DNA of 64,000 nucleotides. It comes from Candidatus Megaera polyxenophila (GTDB lineage Bacteria > Pseudomonadota > Alphaproteobacteria > Rickettsiales > Rickettsiaceae). Below, piece after piece: positions 1-9,325 of the stretch. The notes under the pieces were generated by a model. The model searched no databases, was not told the DNA's origin, and was given only the letters and a program-made list of their open reading frames with translations. The stretch is taken from NCBI GenBank assembly GCA_037101405.1, contig AP017964.1:1465710-1529709 (forward strand), given 5' to 3'. Position 1 is the first letter of the stretch; the number at the start of each line of letters is the position of its first letter. The position numbers and the translations under genes are program-made.

Positions 1-2025
1 TTTTAAACTTGCTTTAAAACTTGCCGTTTGGGATTGCTCAGACGTAACCTGGCCTGATGCTTCTAAATGGCCGCCATATAAGTTTCCGCTTAAAGATTTT
101 AAATATAAAATTCCGTCAGTTAACTTTATAACTGCTTTTATACTATCCAACACTAGTTCTCCTTTAATAACTTTCTGAGTTGTTATTGCAGCATCACCAT
201 CTATTTTTTTTAAAAATGATAAATCTATTTTACTCCTTGACCAACGAGACGTACTAGATGGCTCTTCCGTGTTGCCCTTTAGGTTACTAGTAATAGGCGA
301 AGGATTACTGCTTGTTATACCACCTAAATTCAAGGTAGACATTTTTAAATTTAATAAGATTTTTGGTTTAGCATTGGATAAATTTAGACTTAGCAGACCG
401 TTAATATTAAGAGGAGTATTATTTAACGAAAAAGTAGATTTATCTACAGATATTTCAACAAGTTTTTTCAAATCTCCTTCAATTTTTGCAGAGAGAGAAT
501 AACTTCCAAGCTCTGAGTTGGGAGTAGATTTTTGTAATTGTCCAAGAGTTTGTCCTAAATTATTCCCCGAACTAATTAAAGTTAAAGAGGGTTTTATATC
601 ATCCCCTAAAATAATATCGCCTTTAATAATATTAGTAGTTTTTGCCGCTATTACTGTATTATCAGTTTTAAATGTATCTTTTATTTTGGCAGTTTCCCCT
701 TTGATCTGTAGATCATCAATATTAACAGGCAGATCTATAGCAAATAAGCCAGTAAACACCTTTAGATAATTAGTGTTTAAATCATAAGCAACACTTAAGT
801 CTTTCTCCCAGTTCTTTAGTGTGAAACTCCCACTTAAGCTAGCTTTATCCATAGTTAAATTTATCTCCTTTAAAAGGAGCTCGTGATCTAAATAGGTTAA
901 ATTTGTTGAAAAAGAAAAAGATTGGTTGATTATAGAAGCCGGTAAATCTTTAGTGCTAATTTTTAACGCGCTAATTATAGGTTCAAGTGCAGTGGCTTTT
1001 ATGTATATTTTTTCGTGTAAGCCTTTATCAGCTCTAGCAACAGGGGTAAGAATAATATCTGCATTGCCCGGGTTTAATTTAAGCGTTAAATCAGCTTCGT
1101 TTTTTTTAATATTGTAATTAGACCTACCTTTAGCAGTTAATTCTCCAAAATTAATATCAATATCAGTAACTTTTACTAAGTTTTTATCGGCATTAATATT
1201 TAAAGTAAGTTTGTGTTTTATGTTATCATCAATATTAAGGGTAGGTATAAAATTTCTAAGATTTTTAGCATCTCCCTTTAGCTCCAATTTACCGATAAAA
1301 ATTACAGTTTTAGGATCAAAATTACCTGATAAATTAATTTCTTCTTTTAAGATATTTACACTTGCCTTTAAAGTTAGAGTTTCTTTATCCTCTTTGATGT
1401 CACCTTTGAGAATATAATCTTTGTTGGTAGAAGAAAATTCGCAGGTTAAATTATTAGGCCCACGGAAGTTTTTGATTTGTAAATTATCAATTTCAAAAAC
1501 TTTTAAATCGGAACCTACGCTACTTATTTCAATATAATTTATTTTAGCCTCTAGAATTTTAAGAGAGTTTATATATAGCTCGCTTTTGCCCTGACTTTTT
1601 GAGGATTCTCCAATAGAACTTTTTTCAGGAGATACTGGTGTTGAAAAGTCCCAAGAAGCTGAGCCATTTGCCATATACTCAAGGTTAATAACAGGATTAT
1701 TAACTTCTATTTCGGAAATTACTATATTTCCAGTAAGCAAAGAAAATAAAGATACAGAAGCTGTTACTTCTTTAGCTTGAAATAGGGAAGGGTAGTGTGC
1801 CCCAGGTATTGATGAAAGTTTAATATCTTTAAGATTAATTTTTGGATTTGGTAATAAGGATAAGCTTATTGGCCCGTTTATTTCTAATTGCCTTCCTATT
1901 GCTTCTTTAACTTTTTGAGAAGCTATTACCTTGTATTTATCTAAGGGGACAAAAAATGGAATTAGGAGCAATAAAATGAGACCACAAACAAGCAGTAAAA
2001 CTGAGTATTTTAAAAATTTCTTCAC
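1..2025 (-). CDS. AsmA family protein, 3' end cut by the window edge
   Basis: The minus-strand reading frame is open from a GTG at 2023-2025 to base 1, giving 675 codons with no stop, so the C-terminus lies outside the window. The GTG has a good AAGGA ribosome site 7 bases upstream, and an in-frame stop lies just beyond it, so the start is well fixed. The N-terminus is a short basic stretch followed by one hydrophobic signal/anchor helix, then a segment typical of AsmA/YhdP proteins (VPLDKYKVIASQKV, then INGPISLSLLPNPKINLKDI). The rest is beta-rich and repetitive. AsmA-like proteins are anchored in the inner membrane, span the periplasm, and are implicated in lipid transport to the outer membrane. 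The family call is firm, the exact subfamily is not. Confidence 0.85.
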   Translation of the reverse strand, partial: MKKFLKYSVLLLVCGLILLLLIPFFVPLDKYKVIASQKVKEAIGRQLEINGPISLSLLPNPKINLKDIKLSSIPGAHYPSLFQAKEVTASVSLFSLLTGNIVISEIEVNNPVINLEYMANGSASWDFSTPVSPEKSSIGESSKSQGKSELYINSLKILEAKINYIEISSVGSDLKVFEIDNLQIKNFRGPNNLTCEFSSTNKDYILKGDIKEDKETLTLKASVNILKEEINLSGNFDPKTVIFIGKLELKGDAKNLRNFIPTLNIDDNIKHKLTLNINADKNLVKVTDIDINFGELTAKGRSNYNIKKNEADLTLKLNPGNADIILTPVARADKGLHEKIYIKATALEPIISALKISTKDLPASIINQSFSFSTNLTYLDHELLLKEINLTMDKASLSGSFTLKNWEKDLSVAYDLNTNYLKVFTGLFAIDLPVNIDDLQIKGETAKIKDTFKTDNTVIAAKTTNIIKGDIILGDDIKPSLTLISSGNNLGQTLGQLQKSTPNSELGSYSLSAKIEGDLKKLVEISVDKSTFSLNNTPLNINGLLSLNLSNAKPKILLNLKMSTLNLGGITSSNPSPITSNLKGNTEEPSSTSRWSRSKIDLSFLKKIDGDAAITTQKVIKGELVLDSIKAVIKLTDGILYLKSLSGNLYGGHLEASGQVTSEQSQTASFKASLK

Positions 2026-2112
2026 TGGAATATCCTTAATCTATTATTAGCAGTTCAATGATTGTATATAACTTTATTTTAACAAGCAAGAAAGTTAAGC
2101 TTTTATGGCTAT

Positions 2113-2877
2113 TTAGTTGGGATAAGAATTTTTTATAATGCAAGCAAAGTAATTGACGTCAATATCATCCGATAAATACCAGCTATTCGTTATAATATCG
2201 AATTTTAAACCGGTAAGGTTTTTTAGGTGAAAATTATTTACTTCAAGAATTTTGTACAATTCTGAAGGTTTTAAAAACTTAGAGTAATCGTGAGTATTAG
2301 TAGGGACCCATTTTAATATATATTCGGCGGCAATTATTGCATGGGCATAGGATTTTATAGTACGGTTAATAGTTGATAGGATAAGTATTCCAGTTGGCTT
2401 TAATAATTTTAGTAAATTTTGGATAAATGCACTTTGATTTGATACATGTTCTAAAACTTCTAAACATAGCACAACATCATATAACTGATCGGGGTAATTA
2501 CTAATATATTCCTCAACAGTAGTGTTTATTGGGTTTATAGAGAGGTTATTATTTTTTGTGTATTCTGATAACGCTTTTATATTGTAAGAATTTGCATCAA
2601 TAGCTGTAACTTTCGCTCCTAACTGGCAAATAGGAACACTTATTAATCCACCGCCGCAACCAACGTCTATAATATTAAGATTTTTTAAAGGTTGTAAATC
2701 ATCCTCCTTATTTTGGATACTATTAAAATGTTCTGCAATTTTATCATTAATATATTGAATTCTAATAGGATTTATTTGATGTAAGATCTTAAATTCTCCG
2801 GATTTATCCCACCATTCCTCCGATGTCTTATTAAATTTGTTTACTTCGTTTTGATCTACTGACGATTCTTTATTCAT
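2113..2877 (-). CDS. ubiG: Ubiquinone biosynthesis O-methyltransferase
   Basis: This is the SAM-dependent methyltransferase that carries out both O-methylations of ubiquinone synthesis. The N-terminal EEWWDKSGEFKILHQINPIR segment is diagnostic of UbiG, and the SAM-binding glycine loop (DVGCGGGL) follows. The ATG at 2875-2877 gives 254 residues, the usual family length. A TTG 18 bases further upstream would add six residues but has no better ribosome site. It is divergent from lysC, with about 115 bases between the two starts. Confidence 0.93.
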   Translation of the reverse strand: MNKESSVDQNEVNKFNKTSEEWWDKSGEFKILHQINPIRIQYINDKIAEHFNSIQNKEDDLQPLKNLNIIDVGCGGGLISVPICQLGAKVTAIDANSYNIKALSEYTKNNNLSINPINTTVEEYISNYPDQLYDVVLCLEVLEHVSNQSAFIQNLLKLLKPTGILILSTINRTIKSYAHAIIAAEYILKWVPTNTHDYSKFLKPSELYKILEVNNFHLKNLTGLKFDIITNSWYLSDDIDVNYFACIIKNSYPN

Positions 2878-2991
2878 ATAATTTTCAAAGTACAAGAAAG
2901 AAGTTTAATTAATAAATTATGCTTCAAAAGGTTACTGCAAAGTGATAGAATGTTCAACGATTTAAATAACCGATATCTATAAGCAGTATTT

Positions 2992-4218
2992 ATGGCTTTA
3001 ATTGTCCAAAAATTTGGTGGTACCTCAGTTGCTGATACCATAAGGATTCAAACAATAGCAAAAATCATTTTAAGGGAATATGAAGCTGGCCATAAACTGG
3101 TAATAGTTGTTTCTGCTATGGCCGGGGTCACTAACTCTTTAATTGCTAAGTGCAGTGAAGTATCGCAATTAAATTCATATGAACAGATGCAGGAGTACGA
3201 TGCTGTCGTAGGTAGCGGTGAAATTTTAACTTCCGGGCTAGTTGCTCTTGAATTACAAAGGATAGGGTTAAAAGCGCGATCTCTCCAAGGATGGCAAATA
3301 CCTATTTTAACGGATAATGTTTTTGCCAATGCTCAGGTAAACTCTATAAATTCTGACTTTATCCATGATTTACTATCAGAAGGTATTATTCCAGTTATTA
3401 CAGGTTTTCAGGGAGTTACTAGCAAAAAACAGCTTACGACTCTTGGTAAAGGAGGTTCTGATACAACAGCAGCTCTTGTGGCAGCGGCAATTGGAGCAGA
3501 TAGGGCAGATATTTATACAGATGTAACAGGGGTGTTTAGCGCTGATCCAAGAGTGGTTCATGATGCTATTAAAATTGATTATATAACATGCGAGCAAATG
3601 CTCACCTTAAGCAGTTATGGCGCAAAAGTTTTGCATCCAAGGGCAGCTCTTGCCGCTGCGAGGTACAAATTTGATATGAAAATTTTATCATCTTTTGATG
3701 ATAATCCGGGAACATTAATAAGCTCAAAAAATTTTGATATGGAATCTAAAATGGAAAAAAGGTTAATTACTGCAATAACTTCAAATAAAAATATTATACA
3801 GATTGATATTACCTGCGCTCCAGATAGTTTTTCTGAAGTAATCAACAAATTTACTGAAGAAGGCTTAATTGTAGATAAAATAGAAATTTACGCTCATAAC
3901 AAAATTAATTTGATAGCAAGCCTAGCTGACAAAAACAAATTTCAAGCTACTTTAGATAATTTAAAAAGCCTCTCTAACATATTAATTTATGATATAAAAT
4001 CAAACATTTCTACAGTAACAGCCGTGGGATATGGTATAAAAAACTATAGTGGTATCTGTTTCGATATGATTACTTTATTAAGTAATCAACAGATAAAAGT
4101 AAAAGGCATTGATTTAACAGAAACCAGATTTACCGTTGTTTTAGAAGATCAGGACACAGAAAAAGCTATTAAATTGCTGCATAAACATTTTAGGCTTAAC
4201 AATAAAAAAGATGGCTAA
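2992..4218 (+). CDS. lysC: Aspartate kinase
   Basis: Aspartokinase phosphorylates L-aspartate, the first step of the aspartate pathway. In Rickettsiales this pathway mainly supplies diaminopimelate for peptidoglycan, which fits the dapA gene at 39 kb. The protein has 408 residues, the normal length for the monofunctional form. The catalytic domain begins with KFGGTSV (residues 7-13) and contains KGGSDTTA and SADPRVV. Two C-terminal ACT regulatory domains start near residue 265, so feedback control by lysine or threonine is plausible. The stop codon TAA is followed with no gap by the ATG of the kdpB-like gene, so the two are probably co-transcribed and translationally coupled. Confidence 0.95.
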   Translation: MALIVQKFGGTSVADTIRIQTIAKIILREYEAGHKLVIVVSAMAGVTNSLIAKCSEVSQLNSYEQMQEYDAVVGSGEILTSGLVALELQRIGLKARSLQGWQIPILTDNVFANAQVNSINSDFIHDLLSEGIIPVITGFQGVTSKKQLTTLGKGGSDTTAALVAAAIGADRADIYTDVTGVFSADPRVVHDAIKIDYITCEQMLTLSSYGAKVLHPRAALAAARYKFDMKILSSFDDNPGTLISSKNFDMESKMEKRLITAITSNKNIIQIDITCAPDSFSEVINKFTEEGLIVDKIEIYAHNKINLIASLADKNKFQATLDNLKSLSNILIYDIKSNISTVTAVGYGIKNYSGICFDMITLLSNQQIKVKGIDLTETRFTVVLEDQDTEKAIKLLHKHFRLNNKKDG

Positions 4219-6231
4219 ATGCAAAAGGCGGAACAATCTACAATTAGGAAAACTTTTAGATTTATAGAGTTGATTTCTTACGTGAAAAACCCTTTATCTT
4301 TACTTCTTTTTGTTCTCTCTTGTTCTGCTTTTATTATCTTCTTACAACAGATATTTTACCATAACGACAAAGCACTTCTTTACGGACAGATAACTTTTTG
4401 GTTATGGATGACTATGTTTTTTTCTGTATTTACGGAATTTGCTTATAGCAGGAAAAATTTTAAGGTTATCTCAGAAAAAATTACTAACAATCATGCATTA
4501 ATTAAAAAACTTAATTCACTTAATGATGTTGATGATTATCAAAAAGTGAAAAAAGATTCTATAAAATCAGGAAACTTAATTTTGTTACATAGTGGTGAGG
4601 AAGTGCCTTTTGACGGTGAAGTCATAAAAGGTATGAGTTATGTTAATGAAACTGATATAACAGGTTCTTTAGAGCATAAATTAAAAAGCCCTACTAAAGA
4701 TAATATCCTAATAGCTGGCAGTATAGTAGAAGGAGGAGATTGGATTGTAATGAAAGTCAGTTTTGCTAGTAATAAGTCCTTTTTTACTAGAGTAGATAGG
4801 TTACTTCGAAACATAAATAGAAGAGCTATGCCTTCTGAGGTGGCCCTGCAGAAATTAATGATGGGGTTATCAATATTATTTGCTAATGTGATTTTTGTCA
4901 TGTGGGTAATAGCTAGCTATTCTGGTGTAGAAATACCGGTTATTTATTTGATTGCTTTAATGGTAGTGCTGCTTCCAACCACAATTTCTACTTTACAAAA
5001 GGTTGTTGTTTATAACGGTATGGTCAAACTTGCAGAGCGTAATATAATCGTTCAGGATCAAGTGGCTTTTGATAATGCGGTTGACCTCGATATTGTACTG
5101 CTTGACAAAACTGGTACTTTAACTGTCGGCCAACGAGAAATGGTTAACTTCAAATTAACTTCAAAAACCGATGAAAAAGATTATTTTAGGTATTTATATT
5201 TATCTTCCATAAATGATAATACTGAGGAAGGAAAGAGCATAACCGCTTTTGCCATAAAAAATTACAAAGATTTGGATAAAAAAATAAATCTTGAATTGTA
5301 CGACTATTTGCCATTTCTAGCCTCAAATCCTATTAGTGGATGCAACTATAATAATATGGAAATTAGAAAAGGTAGTTTACAGTCGATAGCAAACTACCTT
5401 GGAAAAACTATAGAATCCTTTCCTCAAGAAGTACAAAGTATAGTTAAGGAAGTAGCAAAAACACACGGAACTCCTTTAATTTTAACTGTTAATAAAAAGA
5501 TAATAGGTATCATAAATTTGCACGATAGTTTTAGAAAAGGAGTTGTAAAACAGATACGTAGTATTGAGAGCTCAGGAATTGCCACAATAATGGTTACAGG
5601 AGATAACGCTATTACGGCTTCTTATATTGCAAAAAAACTGGGCATAAAAAATTTTTATGCTGATTGTACACCTGAAAAAAAACTTGAGGTAATTAGATCT
5701 CTTCAAGAAAAAGGATTTATTGTAGGTATGTGCGGGGATGGATTAAATGATGCATTAGCTTTGGCACAAGCTGATATAGGTTATACGTTTGAAGATAGGG
5801 GGTACGTGCACTCAATATTAGCAGGTAATATTGTTGCAAAATATCACAATTTACTAGGTATTATTGAATTAAAGAATGAATGTAAAAAAATCACAGTAAG
5901 AAAAGGAGCTATAACGGTCTACTCTATAGCTTCTGATTTAGCTAAATATTTTATCATTGTTCCAGCATTATTTACTACGGCTTTTCCTTCCCTGTCAAAA
6001 TTAAATATTATGCAATTCCAATCGATAGATAGCATATTACTTGCTTCTGTTATTTTCAATGGGTTAATAATACCATCCCTTCTACCACTAATTTCCTATA
6101 ATTTAAAAAACGTACAAAACAAAACGTATTTATGGCGGATAATTTTACTATGTGGTTTTGGAGGAATAGTTTCTCCGCTTTTATTTATTAAACTAATTGA
6201 GTTCATAATTTATAAAGCTGGTTTAATATAA
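4219..6231 (+). CDS. kdpB: Divergent KdpB, P-type ATPase subunit, lacking the TGES glutamate
   Basis: KdpB is the ATP-hydrolysing P-type subunit of the KdpFABC potassium pump. The 670 residues align along the whole length with E. coli KdpB as I recall it. Retained features are the phosphorylation site DKTGT (Asp296), TGDN (460-463), GDGxND (506-511), the KGS of the nucleotide-binding domain (near 394), PTT of transmembrane helix 4 (near 253) and the KdpB-specific Asp/Lys of helix 5 in SDLAKYF (Asp573, Lys576). Two conserved motifs are altered. The actuator-domain TGES, whose Glu catalyses dephosphorylation, reads TGSL (148-151), and GDGTNDAPAL reads GDGLNDALAL. The SNPTKL motif is also gone. 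The frame is intact, so this is a divergent gene and not an obvious pseudogene. No kdpA is encoded next to it. Confidence 0.9.
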   Translation: MQKAEQSTIRKTFRFIELISYVKNPLSLLLFVLSCSAFIIFLQQIFYHNDKALLYGQITFWLWMTMFFSVFTEFAYSRKNFKVISEKITNNHALIKKLNSLNDVDDYQKVKKDSIKSGNLILLHSGEEVPFDGEVIKGMSYVNETDITGSLEHKLKSPTKDNILIAGSIVEGGDWIVMKVSFASNKSFFTRVDRLLRNINRRAMPSEVALQKLMMGLSILFANVIFVMWVIASYSGVEIPVIYLIALMVVLLPTTISTLQKVVVYNGMVKLAERNIIVQDQVAFDNAVDLDIVLLDKTGTLTVGQREMVNFKLTSKTDEKDYFRYLYLSSINDNTEEGKSITAFAIKNYKDLDKKINLELYDYLPFLASNPISGCNYNNMEIRKGSLQSIANYLGKTIESFPQEVQSIVKEVAKTHGTPLILTVNKKIIGIINLHDSFRKGVVKQIRSIESSGIATIMVTGDNAITASYIAKKLGIKNFYADCTPEKKLEVIRSLQEKGFIVGMCGDGLNDALALAQADIGYTFEDRGYVHSILAGNIVAKYHNLLGIIELKNECKKITVRKGAITVYSIASDLAKYFIIVPALFTTAFPSLSKLNIMQFQSIDSILLASVIFNGLIIPSLLPLISYNLKNVQNKTYLWRIILLCGFGGIVSPLLFIKLIEFIIYKAGLI

Positions 6232-6758
6232 TGAAAAATATAGTTCTTAGCTTATGCCTATATATTTTCTGTTTTTTAGTTATCGGTCTTTACACTTTAA
6301 TTATATATCTGATAGGCCAGACTTTTTGGCCGGAAAAAACAAAAGGGAGTTTAATTATAGATAAAAACAGTAATATTAGAGGATCTTATTTAGTAGCTCA
6401 ATACCTTCAAGATACCAGATATTTCAAACCTAGACCGAATATAGAAGCTGATCCTGAGTGCGATATGGCACTATATAATACCGATTTTAAGAGAGCTTTA
6501 ATTCACAATTACGATAAGCAGTTAAACCATTCTAATGTAATTATGATAACCCCGTCTGCAAGCCTCTATGATCCCTTTATTACTAAAGCAGAAGCTATTT
6601 TGCAGGCTCTGATGGTAGCCAAAACCCGGGGAGTGGATGTTAATAAAATTTATAAATTAATAGAACAAAATACACTTTATAAACAGAAAATATTTTTTGA
6701 AATAGAAATAGTTAACACCTCCATTCTTAACGCTGCATTAGATGATTATTCCAATTAA
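6231..6758 (+). CDS. kdpC: KdpC-like potassium-transporting ATPase subunit
   Basis: KdpC is a single-span subunit that assists ATP binding by KdpB. The 175 residues are somewhat shorter than usual (about 190). There is one N-terminal membrane helix (about 5-27), then GQTFWP, KGSLI and RGS, which match the start of KdpC. RYFKPRP matches the YFxxRP motif, and TPSASLYDPFIT matches the TASASGLDNNIT motif. The glycine- and serine-rich SGGSN stretch that normally precedes the NPEL motif is missing. Its ATG overlaps the kdpB stop by one base (TAATG), so the two are translationally coupled. Confidence 0.85.
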   Translation: MKNIVLSLCLYIFCFLVIGLYTLIIYLIGQTFWPEKTKGSLIIDKNSNIRGSYLVAQYLQDTRYFKPRPNIEADPECDMALYNTDFKRALIHNYDKQLNHSNVIMITPSASLYDPFITKAEAILQALMVAKTRGVDVNKIYKLIEQNTLYKQKIFFEIEIVNTSILNAALDDYSN

Positions 6759-6796
6759 TCAAGATAAAATTGCAGTTAAAAGATTATATCTTGATT
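6757..6796 (+). terminator. AT-rich hairpin after kdpC, possible terminator
   Basis: A perfect 10-base inverted repeat (AATCAAGATA / TATCTTGATT) starts inside the kdpC stop codon and is separated by 20 bases. A T-rich stretch follows about 10 bases later. It could end the lysC-kdpBC transcript, but the stem is AT-rich and the T-run is not immediately adjacent. Confidence 0.4.
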
Positions 6797-6850
6797 ATAA
6801 ATCTAATTTTTACTATTATGGCCGAGTAATTAAATATTATTAAATTGGGA

Positions 6851-8173
6851 ATGCTAAAAACCGAGAATAAAATGTCTATAGCACCTGAAAATCAATACCT
6901 TACAGAGAGCTTTTTTCTTTCGGAAAAAGAAAGAAAAATATATAACAAGTGGAGGGTAAGGATACTGCTTTCAGTTATTCTAGGCTATGCTACATTTTAC
7001 CTATGCCGCCAAAATTTTTCCATGATTATGCCAGCTTTTATGGAAGAATTTGGTTACACAAAAACAGAACTAGGCTTGGTCTTAACTGTTGCTTCCATAA
7101 TTTATGGAATTGGAAAATTTGTTAATGGGTATTTTAGTGATAAATCAAATTCCAGATATTTTATGCCTCTTGGGTTATTGTGTTCTGGATTAACTACATT
7201 TTTCTTGGGCTTTTCTGAAAGTTTAATGTTCCTTAGTATATTATGGATTATTAATAATTGGTTTCAATCGATGGGGTGGCCGCCAGTAGCTAGAATGCTA
7301 ACACACTGGTTTGCCCCGAAAGAACTGGGAATAAAATGGGCTTATGGTGCTACTTCTCACCAAGTGGGGGGAGCTATTACTTTAGTATTTACCGGTTATT
7401 TAGTTGCGGATTTCGGGTGGAGGTCAGCATTTTTTGTTCCAGCTATTATTGCCGTTATCGTTGCTTACATCTTATTTAACAGGCTAAGAGAATCACCAAA
7501 AGAACTTGGTTTTCCGCCAGTGGAATTATACAAAGCTCAAGAAATTAATAAAGAGAACGAAGAAAAAGATAATTTAACTACTGGAGAAATCATTAGAAAA
7601 GTGTTTTTTAATATAAATATGTGGTACGTATGTTTGGCTAATATGTGCTTGTATATTGTAAGATTGGGAGTTATATTTTGGGCTCCTTTATTTTTAAAAG
7701 AATTTAAAAATATGGCAATTAATGAAGCTGGATGGCATGTTGCAGCTTACGAGCTTGCCGGGTTATTAGGCGGGGTTTCTGCAGGGTGGATTTCTGATAA
7801 AATATTTCATGGCCAACGAGGGCCAGTTGGAATGGTATTTATGCTTTCTCTTGCTTGTACACTTTGGATATTTTGGCAATTACCAACGGATTATGTAATT
7901 TTAAACGGATTAATGATGGTTTTGATGGGGTGTTTTGTTTATGGTCCCCAGATATTAGCGGGAGTGGCCTCAGCTGATTTTGCTTCTAAAAAAGCAATTG
8001 GAACAGCAAATGGATTAGTAGGAACAATGGGTTACGTGGGTTCAGGAATTTCCGGTGTTTGTGTAGGGATAATCTCTGATCATTGGGGATGGAGCGCAGT
8101 TTTCATGTTTTTTATAATTTCGGCTCTAATGGGAGGATTTTTCTTTTACTTGACATGGGAAAAGAAAAGATAA
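6851..8173 (+). CDS. MFS organophosphate:phosphate antiporter (GlpT/UhpT family)
   Basis: This is a 12-helix major facilitator of the OPA family, which exchanges a phosphorylated sugar or glycerol 3-phosphate for inorganic phosphate. The GlpT substrate-site residues are present: Arg of YLCRQNF (residue 53), His of SHQVGG (170) and Arg of IVRLG (271). These correspond to Arg45, His165 and Arg269 of E. coli GlpT. In an intracellular bacterium it would import a host phosphometabolite. The ATG at 6851 is used here. The ATG at 6872 has a slightly better upstream GAG and may be the real start. The exact substrate cannot be read from the sequence. Confidence 0.85.
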   Translation: MLKTENKMSIAPENQYLTESFFLSEKERKIYNKWRVRILLSVILGYATFYLCRQNFSMIMPAFMEEFGYTKTELGLVLTVASIIYGIGKFVNGYFSDKSNSRYFMPLGLLCSGLTTFFLGFSESLMFLSILWIINNWFQSMGWPPVARMLTHWFAPKELGIKWAYGATSHQVGGAITLVFTGYLVADFGWRSAFFVPAIIAVIVAYILFNRLRESPKELGFPPVELYKAQEINKENEEKDNLTTGEIIRKVFFNINMWYVCLANMCLYIVRLGVIFWAPLFLKEFKNMAINEAGWHVAAYELAGLLGGVSAGWISDKIFHGQRGPVGMVFMLSLACTLWIFWQLPTDYVILNGLMMVLMGCFVYGPQILAGVASADFASKKAIGTANGLVGTMGYVGSGISGVCVGIISDHWGWSAVFMFFIISALMGGFFFYLTWEKKR

Positions 8174-8242
8174 GAAATTAGCTAGTTCAAATAACCTTAA
8201 ATTTACAGGGTATATAAATTTATTTTAGTATCGCAATCTAAT

Positions 8243-9325
8243 TTAACCAAAAAAGCTATACTCCATAGCTTTAAATATTTCTCCCATTTGTTCTTTTGAA
8301 ATAAGCCTATGAAGTTGAGCGTCTAGAATAACGGCTTCTTTTGGTAAGGATTTGCTTTTTAGTAATTGTTGGCGAATAATTATACCCCAATTTACTAAAA
8401 AATCTCGCTGAGAAAAAATAGAAACATTCTTGATCCCTTTTTGTAGAGCAGCATTTTTGAGAGTATTAAAATCCACATGAGCACTCAGATCAGATTCCCC
8501 TAGTGATTCAAAAATTGGATGATATTGATGGTGTTTTATCGCCTGAAGAGTTGAGCTATATTGATTCCTACTTCGCTTTGATGATTCAATATTATAACCG
8601 TAGTCTATAACCAAGCAAACACCTCTGAATTTTGTAAGATGGATAGCTATGTTACGTGTTATTTCTAATGTTTCGGCTGATTCTTCTATTAATGCTCCAT
8701 CCTGAGCGTTTTTGTGATCAATATTTAACTGTTGTGATAAAGCTTTATTTAATTCTATTTTATCAAATTTAAGCCTATTATCTATTGGATCACATATTAT
8801 GACCGATTCATACCATGTTTTGCGAATTTTTATATACTGTTTAATAGGTAAGGCGTCAAAAAATTCGTTGCTAATAATAATACAAGGGATTGGTGGAAGT
8901 TCGTTAATATTATTAATCCATGTTACCCTTGAACTAGTAAAGGAAAGATTAGTTTTTTGCTGTTTAATAAAATTTTTATTTATTTCATAGAGAAAAATTT
9001 TAACTGCTTTTGTAAATTCCGGTACTAATTTGGCTACCCGCATTAAGTCACGCATTAATATTCCCAATCCCGGCCCAAACTCAACAAGCGCAAATTTTTT
9101 TGGACACCCTAATTGCTGCCATTTATTAATTGCCCAAAATCCAATAGTTTCACCAAAAAGCTGAGAAATTTCTGGCGCAGTAATAAAATCACCGTCTGCG
9201 CCTATTGAGGTTTTAGACCTATAATATGAGCTAGGGTTAATTGATGATACCTCCCTCATCATATCATCAATTTTAATATGGCCTAAATCTTTAATTATTG
9301 ATCTTATTTTTGCGTCTATCGCCAT
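8243..9325 (-). CDS. SAM-dependent methyltransferase, MidA/NDUFAF7 family
   Basis: This 360-residue protein belongs to the COG1565 family (MidA, human NDUFAF7), which methylates an arginine of the NDUFS2 subunit during complex I assembly in mitochondria. Visible signatures are [16 protein letters not shown] near residue 45, the SAM-binding EFGPGLG, and [12 protein letters not shown]. In bacteria the substrate is less certain, but complex I (Nuo) is the natural inference. Its start lies inside lgt: the two genes overlap by 35 bases in different frames. Confidence 0.88.
   Translation of the reverse strand: MAIDAKIRSIIKDLGHIKIDDMMREVSSINPSSYYRSKTSIGADGDFITAPEISQLFGETIGFWAINKWQQLGCPKKFALVEFGPGLGILMRDLMRVAKLVPEFTKAVKIFLYEINKNFIKQQKTNLSFTSSRVTWINNINELPPIPCIIISNEFFDALPIKQYIKIRKTWYESVIICDPIDNRLKFDKIELNKALSQQLNIDHKNAQDGALIEESAETLEITRNIAIHLTKFRGVCLVIDYGYNIESSKRSRNQYSSTLQAIKHHQYHPIFESLGESDLSAHVDFNTLKNAALQKGIKNVSIFSQRDFLVNWGIIIRQQLLKSKSLPKEAVILDAQLHRLISKEQMGEIFKAMEYSFFG

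Noticed and set aside
269..1417. Four plus-strand ORFs of 63-77 codons in the first 1.4 kb
   Set aside because: They are antisense shadows of the continuous minus-strand AsmA-family frame, which has a good start, a signal anchor and family motifs.
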